Positions 57,611-64,000 of a DNA stretch of 64,000 nt are shown here, piece by piece. Both the position numbers and the translations under genes were made by a program. The DNA comes from Halomonas stenophila (lineage in GTDB: Bacteria > Pseudomonadota > Gammaproteobacteria > Pseudomonadales > Halomonadaceae): NCBI RefSeq assembly GCF_014192275.1, contig NZ_JACHXR010000001.1, positions 558,001-622,000 on the forward strand, in the 5' to 3' direction. The notes beneath the pieces are model-generated. The model saw only the letters and a program-made list of their open reading frames with translations, searched no databases and was not told where the DNA came from. Every line of letters starts with the position of its first letter. Positions within the stretch are counted from its first letter, which is position 1.

Positions 57611-57740
57611 GGCCGAGGAGCAACACACCCGTGATGTCGCAGGGCGTCGATCAGGTCGTTCTTATGTGGGCTTTCCGGGCCATGCAATGTGGCTCGTTAT
57701 GGCATAGTGTGGCCTTTTCGCCGTTGCCCCGAGAGACTTC

Positions 57741-58097
57741 GTGAACGCCAACGCTACCCCTGTCGCCCGCTCACCGAGGCTGCTGCGTCAGCAGATGCTG
57801 CGAGATAACCGCTTCTTCGGTCTTCACCAGCTCTGGTTCGCCGTACTCTTGACCCCTGCCAGCCTGTATCTCATGCGCCTGTTCAGTCCGTTGGAATGGC
57901 AGTGGCTACTGGCCCCCGGCTTCCTGGTGGCCTGGCTGCTGGTCGAGCTGCTGTTTCTTCCCCGCCGTCTGGCGATCCGGCGGCTGGCGGTGAAGCAGAG
58001 CTATGACGAGATCGTCCGCGAGGCCCTTCATCACGGGGTCGCCTTGCAGGAGGTCCGCGTGATCGATCGTGCGAAAGGATCAACAGGCAGGATCTGA
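57741..58097 (+). CDS. Small two-helix membrane protein, hypothetical
   Basis: A 118-residue protein with GTG start and GAGAG ribosome site. Two hydrophobic segments (LWFAVLLTPASLYLMRLF, WLLAPGFLVAWLLVELLF) are followed by a basic cytoplasmic tail (LPRRLAIRRLAVKQSYDEIV). No recognised family. It is convergent with dinB, 5 bases apart. Confidence 0.65.
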   Translation: MNANATPVARSPRLLRQQMLRDNRFFGLHQLWFAVLLTPASLYLMRLFSPLEWQWLLAPGFLVAWLLVELLFLPRRLAIRRLAVKQSYDEIVREALHHGVALQEVRVIDRAKGSTGRI

Positions 58098-58101
58098 GCC
58101 T

Positions 58102-59160
58102 TCAGATCGGCAGGCTCAGCTGCTGTCGGGCATCTTCCGGCAATAGCCGCACCCCGACCCCCAGCAGGCGCACCGGGCGATGGGCCCGGGCCCAGGCCTG
58201 CTCCAGCAGGCTCAGGTAGCTGGCGAGATCGGTCGAAAGCCCTCGGCTCTCCAGCGTGGTCAGGCTGAAGTCATCGAAGCGCACCTTGACGAAGATGCCG
58301 GTCAGCGGCGGGTGCCCGTGACGGGCCAGGCGGCCTTCCAGGCGCTCGCACAGCGGGGCCAGGGCCGCCCTTGCGCTCTCCAGGTCGGGCAGGTCGCGGT
58401 CGAAGGTGGACTCCACGCTCACCGACTTGCGCTCGCGCTCCACCTTGACCGGCCGCTCGTCGATGCCCCTGGCCAGTTCGTAGAGGCGATGGCCGAACTT
58501 GCCGAATTCCTCGAGCAGCCGCTCCAGCGGCACCCGGCGCAGGTCCGCGCAGGTGGCGATGTCCAGCGCCTCCAGCCGCGCCCCGGTAGCCGGCCCCACC
58601 CCATGCAGCTTCTTCACCGGCAGGGCCTCGACGAAGCCCTCGACCCGCTCGGGGGAAATCACCGTGAGGCCATCGGGCTTGTCCCAGTCGCTGGCGATCT
58701 TGGCCAGGAACTTCGAGGGTGCCACCCCCACCGAGACGGTGATGCCGGTGCGGGCCAGGCACTGCTGCTTGAGCCACTGGGCCATCCAGGTGGCGCTGCC
58801 CTGGAAGCCTTCCGCGTCGGTGACATCCAGGAAGGCCTCGTCCAGCGACAAGGGCTCCACCAGGGGCGTGAGCTCATGGAAGATGGCCTGGATCTGCCGC
58901 GAGACCTCCCGGTACTTGTCGAAGTCGCCGGGCAGCAGGGTCAGGTGCGGGCAGAGGCGCAGGGCCCGGGCCGTGGGCATGGCGGAGTGGATGCCATAGC
59001 GCCGGGCGGGGTAGTTGCAGGTGGCGATGACGCCGCGATGCTCCCGCGAGCGGCCGATGGCGATGGGAATCTCCCTGAGGCTGGGGTCATCGCGCATCTC
59101 CACCGCCGCATAGAAGCAGTCGCAGTCGGCATGCAGGATCTTGCGGAGTCTCTGGGTCAT
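58102..59160 (-). CDS. dinB: DNA polymerase IV (Y family)
   Basis: Error-prone translesion polymerase. 352 residues. ILHADCDCFYAAVEMRDDPS carries the first catalytic Asp and steric gate Phe/Tyr, PLSLDEAFLDVTD the SxDE carboxylates; KLHGVGPATGARLEALDI is the helix-hairpin-helix, and the little-finger domain follows. It ends QQLSLPI, a clamp-binding QLxLP(L/I)-type motif. It lies 80 bases from lexA on the same strand; no SOS box was seen directly before it, so it may be transcribed with lexA. Confidence 0.94.
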   Translation of the reverse strand: MTQRLRKILHADCDCFYAAVEMRDDPSLREIPIAIGRSREHRGVIATCNYPARRYGIHSAMPTARALRLCPHLTLLPGDFDKYREVSRQIQAIFHELTPLVEPLSLDEAFLDVTDAEGFQGSATWMAQWLKQQCLARTGITVSVGVAPSKFLAKIASDWDKPDGLTVISPERVEGFVEALPVKKLHGVGPATGARLEALDIATCADLRRVPLERLLEEFGKFGHRLYELARGIDERPVKVERERKSVSVESTFDRDLPDLESARAALAPLCERLEGRLARHGHPPLTGIFVKVRFDDFSLTTLESRGLSTDLASYLSLLEQAWARAHRPVRLLGVGVRLLPEDARQQLSLPI

Positions 59161-59240
59161 GGGAGCAATTACGACTCGCGCATCATCACAAGGCGGATTG
59201 CGAAGTAAAACCTGAATTCAAGCAATAAGCGCAGCCGGTT

Positions 59241-59900
59241 TTAGCCCAGGGCCTGGCCATTGCCGCCGCGAATCACGCCCACGCCGATCCCTTCGATCTC
59301 CAGCACCTGGTGGCGCAGGTCCACCTCGATGGGGGCGAAGTCGGGATTCTCGGCCTCGAGGGTCACGGTGTGGCCCTTGCGATGGAAGCGCTTGACGGTC
59401 ACGTCGTCCTCCAGGCGAGCCACCACGATCTGGCCGTCGCGGACCCGCTCGGTGCGATGAACCGCGAGCAGGTCGCCCTCCAGGATGCCCACGTCCCTCA
59501 TGGACAGCCCGCGAACGCGCAGCAGGTAATCGGCCCGGGGCGTGAAGTATTCGGGGGGCAACGGGCAATAGCGGTCGATATGCTCGGCGGCCAGGATCGG
59601 GCTGCCGGCGGCCACCTCGCCGATGATTGGCAGGCCCTGGGGGGCGTCGTCCTGGGGGGCATCGGGGGCCGCGGCCTCCGGCTCCTGGGCCGGCAGGCGG
59701 ATGCCCCGGGAGGTGCCGCGGATCATGCGGATGGCGCCCTTGCGCTCCAGGGCCCGCAGGTGCTCCTCGGCGGCGTTGGGCGACTTGAAGCCCAGGGCGC
59801 GGGAGATCTCGGCCCGGGTCGGGGGGTAGCCCAACTCGTTCATGGTCTTGACGATGAAGTCGTAGACATTCTGCTGACGCGGGGTGAGGGGGCGAGTCAT
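59241..59900 (-). CDS. lexA: LexA repressor
   Basis: SOS master repressor with RecA-stimulated self-cleavage. 219 residues from [21 protein letters not shown]-binding helix [20 protein letters not shown]; cleavage site Ala98-Gly99 in GEVAAGSP; catalytic Ser133 (RGLSMRD) and Lys170 (DVTVKRF), 37 residues apart as in E. coli. An acidic Ala/Pro/Asp linker (about 70-90) is longer than in E. coli. It is divergent from psrA, an order also known in Pseudomonas. Two degenerate SOS boxes precede it. Confidence 0.95.
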   Translation of the reverse strand: MTRPLTPRQQNVYDFIVKTMNELGYPPTRAEISRALGFKSPNAAEEHLRALERKGAIRMIRGTSRGIRLPAQEPEAAAPDAPQDDAPQGLPIIGEVAAGSPILAAEHIDRYCPLPPEYFTPRADYLLRVRGLSMRDVGILEGDLLAVHRTERVRDGQIVVARLEDDVTVKRFHRKGHTVTLEAENPDFAPIEVDLRHQVLEIEGIGVGVIRGGNGQALG

Positions 59901-59948
59901 GCGACCTCCGGGGCGGGACCAGTGGATGGCATCCATGCTGCCAGTCTA

Positions 59949-59981
59949 TTGGGGAAGTATACAGCATGGGTATCCATCCAG
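59949..59981. promoter_or_regulatory. Tandem degenerate SOS boxes upstream of lexA
   Basis: Two adjacent 16-mers, TTG-N10-CAG (59949-59964) and ATG-N10-CAG (59966-59981), each one base from the CTG-N10-CAG rule. The first contains GTATACAG, typical of gammaproteobacterial SOS boxes. Their position about 50-80 bases upstream fits lexA autoregulation. Confidence 0.5.
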
Positions 59982-60003
59982 TAAAAGGTCAGCTGGCCGT
60001 CCC

Positions 60004-60060
60004 CAAGGCAATCGCAGTTGGATGGCCCTATCTGTCGACGGAGCAACTCCAGGAGCCAGC
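60004..60060. repeat. Partial MITE-like repeat, copy R8
   Basis: AAGGCAATCGCAGTTGGATG and CGACGGAGCAACTCC parallel the short copy R1 (GGGCAATCGCAGTTGGGTGG and CGACGGAGCAGCTCC). It lies in the lexA-psrA intergenic region, upstream of the psrA promoter. Confidence 0.5.
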
Positions 60061-60129
60061 ACGTTTCAAACGCCTGGCCGTGTGCGCATTGAGGCGAGGC
60101 CCTTGGCTGTCATACACTCGACATATATT

Positions 60130-60143
60130 CAAACAAATGTTTC
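60130..60143. promoter_or_regulatory. PsrA-type operator upstream of psrA
   Basis: CAAAC-AAAT-GTTTC matches the known PsrA site (G/C)AAAC-N2-4-GTTT(G/C) and lies 18 bases before the psrA ATG, where it would block transcription. It implies negative autoregulation relieved by long-chain fatty acids. Confidence 0.7.
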
Positions 60144-60160
60144 CAACCCGGACGCACCCC

Positions 60161-60832
60161 ATGGCTCAGCCCGATACCGTTACCCGCATCCTCGATACCG
60201 CCGAGGTGCTGTTCGCCGAGCGCGGCTTCGCCGAGACCTCGCTGCGTAACATCACCAGCAAGGCCAAGGTCAACCTCGCGGCGGTCAACTACCACTTCGG
60301 CTCCAAGAAGTCGCTGATCCAGGCGGTCTTCGCCCGCTACCTCGATCCCTTCACGGCACGCTTCCATACCGCCCTGGACGACCTCGAGGCACGCCACGCG
60401 GGGGAGGGCGACGAGATTCCCCTGGAGGAGCTGCTGGAAACCATGGCGCGCACCGTGCTGGAGGTACCGGCGGAGCGCAACAGCCTGAAGGTGTTCATGC
60501 GCCTGCTGGGGCTGGCCTACAGCCAGGCCCAGGGGCACCTGCGCCGCTATATCCAGGATGAGTACGGCAGCGTCTTCACCCGCTTCACCGAGCTGGTACG
60601 CCGCGCCACGCCCGACCTGCCGGACGCCGAGCGCTTCTGGCGGCTGCACTTCATGCTGGGCACGGTGATCTTCACCCTGTCGGGCCTGGATGCGCTGCGC
60701 GATATCGCCGAGAAGGACTACGACGAGCACGTCACGGTGCGCGACCTGGTGCGTCGCCTGCGACCGGTGGTCGTGGCGGGGATGAATGCCCCCCTGCCGG
60801 AGCCGCCGGTCGCGGTCCGCCAGGCGAGTTGA
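60161..60832 (+). CDS. psrA: TetR-family regulator PsrA
   Basis: A 223-residue TetR-type regulator whose start MAQPDTVTRILDTAEVLFAE and helix-turn-helix TSLRNITSKAKVNLAAVNYH closely follow Pseudomonas PsrA, a fatty-acid-sensing regulator of beta-oxidation and rpoS. The gene order psrA-lexA (divergent) and a PsrA-like operator in front support the name. An ATG at 60137 would add 8 residues over the operator, so 60161 is preferred. Confidence 0.85.
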   Translation: MAQPDTVTRILDTAEVLFAERGFAETSLRNITSKAKVNLAAVNYHFGSKKSLIQAVFARYLDPFTARFHTALDDLEARHAGEGDEIPLEELLETMARTVLEVPAERNSLKVFMRLLGLAYSQAQGHLRRYIQDEYGSVFTRFTELVRRATPDLPDAERFWRLHFMLGTVIFTLSGLDALRDIAEKDYDEHVTVRDLVRRLRPVVVAGMNAPLPEPPVAVRQAS

Positions 60833-60864
60833 AGGGGCCCTGCAGGCGCCGTTGCCGAGGTTCC

Positions 60865-62097
60865 CTAGATCACGCTACCCAGCTCGAAGATCGGCAGGTA
60901 CATGGCAACCACCAGGCCGCCGACCAGCACCCCCAGCACCACGATGATGAAGGGTTCGAGCAGCGAGGTGAGGGTGTCGACCATGTTGTCGACCTCCTCC
61001 TCGTAGTAGTCCGCCACCCGGTTGAGCATGGCATCCAGCGAGCCGGCCTCCTCGCCTATGCCGACCATCTGCACGGCGAGCGGCGGGAATTGCTCGGTCA
61101 TGCGCATGGCGAAGTGCAGCTGCTGGCCCGTGGAGACATCCTCGCGCACCTGGTTGACGGCCTTCTCGTAGACCTTGTTGCCGCAAGCGCCGGCGGCGGT
61201 ATCCAGGGCCTCCACCAGGGGCACACCGGCACCGAAGGTGGTGGCCAGGGTGCGGGAATAGCGGGCCACCGCGGACTTGTCGAGGATGGTGCCGATCACC
61301 GGGATGCGCAGCGACAGGGCATGCATGCGGTAGGCGAAGGCCTCCGAGCGCTTGATTCCTGCCCGTATCAGGAAGATAAAGGCGACAGTGCCGCCCAGTC
61401 CCCATAGCCAGTAGGCCTGGGCGAACTCGGAGAGCTCGATGGTCATGCGCGTCATGGCCGGCAGCTCGGCACCGAAGCCGTGGAAGACGCTCTCGAACTG
61501 GGGCACCACCTTGATCAGCAGCAGGGCGGTGACACCGATGCCCACGGCGATCACTGCGGCGGGATACCAGAGCGCCTTCTTGACTCTGGCCTTCAGCGCC
61601 TCGAGTTTTTCCTTGTAGGTGGCCACGCGCTCGAGCATGCGATCGAGCGAGCCCGACTGCTCGCCGGCCTCCACCAGGTTGGAGAACAGGCGATCGAAAT
61701 GCTGAGGGTGGCGCTTCAGGGCCTCCGAGAAGCTGGCGCCGGCTGCCACGTCGTTCATCAGCTCCTGGACGAGGGCGCACATGGCCGGTTTCTTGAGGCT
61801 CTCGGCCACCACCTGGAAGGCCTGGAGCACCGGCACGCCGGCGCGGATCATGGTGGCCATTTGCCGGGCGAACAGCATGATATCGCGGGGCTTGATCTTG
61901 CCCATGCCGCCGCCGAGGCCACTCTTGCGGCGGATGTTCTTGATCATGATGTTCTGGCCGACGAGTTCCCTTTCGACCTCGACGCGCCTTGTGGCAATGA
62001 TTTCGCCACTGACTTTTCGGCCCTGGGGTCCCTTGCCGGTCCACCGCCAGCGGTACAGTTTGAGCTTCTCGGTCTTGCGTAATGTCGCTGTGGCCAT
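60865..62097 (-). CDS. pilC: Type IV pilus inner-membrane platform protein
   Basis: A 410-residue PilC/GspF protein with two homologous T2SSF domains: MLFARQMATMIRAGVPVLQA and AVARYSRTLATTFGAGVPLV begin the repeats, each ending in membrane helices; VDNMVDTLTSLLEPFIIVVL is the typical C-terminal helix. It links the PilB motor to pilus assembly. It lies 77 bases downstream of pilB on the same strand; pilA and pilD are not in the window. Confidence 0.94.
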   Translation of the reverse strand: MATATLRKTEKLKLYRWRWTGKGPQGRKVSGEIIATRRVEVERELVGQNIMIKNIRRKSGLGGGMGKIKPRDIMLFARQMATMIRAGVPVLQAFQVVAESLKKPAMCALVQELMNDVAAGASFSEALKRHPQHFDRLFSNLVEAGEQSGSLDRMLERVATYKEKLEALKARVKKALWYPAAVIAVGIGVTALLLIKVVPQFESVFHGFGAELPAMTRMTIELSEFAQAYWLWGLGGTVAFIFLIRAGIKRSEAFAYRMHALSLRIPVIGTILDKSAVARYSRTLATTFGAGVPLVEALDTAAGACGNKVYEKAVNQVREDVSTGQQLHFAMRMTEQFPPLAVQMVGIGEEAGSLDAMLNRVADYYEEEVDNMVDTLTSLLEPFIIVVLGVLVGGLVVAMYLPIFELGSVI

Positions 62098-62174
62098 GGT
62101 CTTGATCCCTGCCTGGTAAGTTATCTGCCTCGGTCTTATGCCGGGCTTTTATGGTTCTGGTGCTGGTCCTGGTT

Positions 62175-63968
62175 CTAGTCCTTGGTAACGCGATTGACCT
62201 CCACCAGGCTGGTCAGCCCCTGCATTACCTTGAGCAGGCCGCTGCGGCGCAGGTCGGGGTGGCCTTCCTCTCGCGCCTGGGTGGCGAAGTCCATCGAGTT
62301 GCCCTGCTTCATGATCAGCTGGCTCATGGCAGTGGTGATCGGCACCACCTCATAGATGCCCACGCGCCCCTTGAAGCCCTGGGTGCAGTGCTTGCAGCCC
62401 ACCGGCTCGAAGATGGTGGCCTGCTCGACCTCCGCCTCACTGAAGCCCTGGTTGAGCAGCGCCTCCCGGGGGATATCGGCCGGCTGCTTGCAGTGGTTGC
62501 ACAACCGCCGCGCCAGGCGCTGGGCGATGATCAGGCTCACCGAGCTGGCGATATTGAAGGGCGCCACGCCCATGTTGGCCAGGCGGGTCAGCGTCTCGGC
62601 GGCGGAGTTGGTATGCACCGTGGATAGTACCAGGTGGCCGGTCTGGGCGGCCTTGACGGCGATCTCGGCGGTCTCCAGGTCGCGGATCTCGCCGACCATC
62701 ACCACGTCCGGGTCCTGGCGCAGGAAGGCGCGCAGGGCGCTGGCGAAGTCCAGGCCGATCTTGGGCAGCACGTTCACCTGGTTGACCCCGGGCACCTTGA
62801 TCTCCACCGGGTCCTCGGCGGTGCAGATGTTGCGCTCCACCTCGTTCAGCAGGTTGATGCCCGTATAGAGGGTGACGCTCTTGCCGCTGCCGGTGGGGCC
62901 GGTGACCAGGATCATCCCCTGTGGGTGATCCAGCACGTCTTCATAGATCTCGCGCTGCTCGGGGGTGAAGCCGAGTTGCTCGATGCCCAGCTGCGCCGAG
63001 GCCGGATCGAGGATCCGCAGCACGACCTTCTCGCCGTAGACGGTGGGCAGCGAGTTGACGCGAAAGTCGATGGAGCGGGTGCTGGAGATCTTCAGCTTGA
63101 TGCCGCCGTCCTGGGGCAGGCGCCGCTCCGAGATATCGAGGCGCGACATCACCTTGAGGCGGGCGGCGATGCGCGTGCGCATGGCGAAGGGCGGGTGGGC
63201 CACGTCGTGCAGCATGCCGTCGATGCGAAAGCGCACCCGATAGCTCGTCTCGTAGGGCTCGAAGTGGATGTCCGAGGCGCCGCGGCGGATGGCGTCCAGC
63301 AGGATCTTGTTGACGAACTTGACGATGGGCGCGTCGTCCCCGGCGGCGGCCACGGCCTGCTGCTCGTCGCTGACGTCGGTAACGTCCTCGCCGTAGCTGA
63401 GCTCGCCGATGGCATCGTCCACATTGGCCAGGTCGTCGAGCATGCTGTTCTCGCCGCGGGCGAGATAGCCCTCGAGCACCGGGCCGAGCTGATCCACCGG
63501 GGCGAGAATCCCCTCGGGCGTCAGGCCGGTGGCGAACTGCAGCTCATCCAGCTGGGCCAGGGTGGAGGGGTAGGGCACCGCCACCGTCAGGCGATGGCCG
63601 TGCCGGTTCAGAGGCAGCACCCCCAGCCGCCGCAGGATCTTGTCCGGGTAGTCCGCCGCGGCGGGCAGGCTCTCGAGCCGGATGGCATCCAGGTCGATGA
63701 TCGGCAGGCCATATTCCCAGGCCGCCGTCAGCGTCGCCTGCCGGGCCGGCACGATGCCGGACTGGATCACATGCTCCAGCAGCGAGATCTCGCCCTCCCG
63801 GGCCTCCTGCTCGGCGCGGGCGGCGGCGGCCTCGCTCAGGTAGCCATCGCGCATCAGGCGCCGGCTGAGCCCGCGCAGCCCGCTGCGGTTGGCGGCGCCG
63901 GAGAGGGGGGAGCTTGTGGGCTCGGGTACGTGGGGCTGCTCGGGGCCGGGAGGGCGGTAGTCATTCAT
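62175..63968 (-). CDS. pilB: Type IV pilus assembly ATPase
   Basis: A 597-residue GspE/PilB extension motor. An N-terminal GspII domain (about 35-190) precedes the ATPase: Walker A VTGPTGSGKSVTLYTGIN, Asp box, Walker B DPDVVMVGEIRDLETAEIAV, His box TVHTNSAAETLTRL, and the tetracysteine zinc motif CNHCKQ...CKHCTQ. The N-terminal ~25 residues are a Pro-rich extension. It is the first of the pilBC pair. Confidence 0.95.
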   Translation of the reverse strand: MNDYRPPGPEQPHVPEPTSSPLSGAANRSGLRGLSRRLMRDGYLSEAAAARAEQEAREGEISLLEHVIQSGIVPARQATLTAAWEYGLPIIDLDAIRLESLPAAADYPDKILRRLGVLPLNRHGHRLTVAVPYPSTLAQLDELQFATGLTPEGILAPVDQLGPVLEGYLARGENSMLDDLANVDDAIGELSYGEDVTDVSDEQQAVAAAGDDAPIVKFVNKILLDAIRRGASDIHFEPYETSYRVRFRIDGMLHDVAHPPFAMRTRIAARLKVMSRLDISERRLPQDGGIKLKISSTRSIDFRVNSLPTVYGEKVVLRILDPASAQLGIEQLGFTPEQREIYEDVLDHPQGMILVTGPTGSGKSVTLYTGINLLNEVERNICTAEDPVEIKVPGVNQVNVLPKIGLDFASALRAFLRQDPDVVMVGEIRDLETAEIAVKAAQTGHLVLSTVHTNSAAETLTRLANMGVAPFNIASSVSLIIAQRLARRLCNHCKQPADIPREALLNQGFSEAEVEQATIFEPVGCKHCTQGFKGRVGIYEVVPITTAMSQLIMKQGNSMDFATQAREEGHPDLRRSGLLKVMQGLTSLVEVNRVTKD

Positions 63969-64000
63969 GTGGTTGTATCGTCTCGCCGCGGGTGCTGATG

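Noticed and set aside
62153..62178. Hexamer-like repeats (GGTTCTGGTGCTGGTCCTGG) at the pilB-pilC junction
   Set aside because: Short and imperfect; probably slippage-derived and without evident function.

Overview
The window looks like chromosomal DNA from a moderately halophilic, GC-rich gammaproteobacterium, most likely Halomonas or a close relative. The protein sequences, the purM-perM-hda and lexA/psrA gene orders, Trk potassium uptake genes, a phasin and an ectoine-type binding protein all point that way. The assignment is from recognition, not from a database search. Gene density is high and most loci are ordinary housekeeping genes.

Layout. 1-12 kb: purM (cut by the window edge), a PerM-type permease, hda, an orphan amino-acid/ectoine-type binding protein, a lipoprotein, a phasin, fumC, an EEP-family hydrolase, then the glycerol genes glpD, glpR and glpK. 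12-18 kb: two tandem tRNA-Val genes, a CBS-domain protein, a hydrolase, msrC, and the methionine importer metNIQ behind a SAM-II-like leader with its own terminator; then ribE. 18-22 kb: purine/pyrimidine salvage (AzgA-type permease, apt, gpt, ung, upp). 22-28 kb: a four-gene overlapping potassium operon, trkH / truncated kdpD-like kinase / kdpE-like regulator / trkA.

28-33 kb is accessory: an AbiE toxin-antitoxin locus with a broken toxin gene, and a SoxR-controlled pair (FMN reductase plus an arylamine N-acetyltransferase carrying an extra N-terminal domain). 33-41 kb: a second glycerol system, an ABC importer of the GlpSTPQUV type followed by a second GlpD. 41-48 kb: a uracil permease, a ParDE-type toxin-antitoxin pair, and a SNF2-family helicase flanked by a duplicated piece of a PuuR-like regulator. 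48-53 kb: the molybdenum cofactor genes mobA-mobB-moeA-moaC/D fusion-moaE-moaA. 53-64 kb: an H-NS-like small protein, an RNase J-like hydrolase, purU, a CbiM-like permease, dinB, lexA divergent from psrA, and type IV pilus genes pilC and pilB.

Cross-cutting signals: a dispersed, structured, MITE-like repeat family with at least eight full or partial copies; shared CGAACAT-type motifs upstream of glpD, glpK and glpS, suggesting one GlpR regulon for both glycerol systems; and a textbook MerR-type 19-bp-spaced promoter over a SoxR box.
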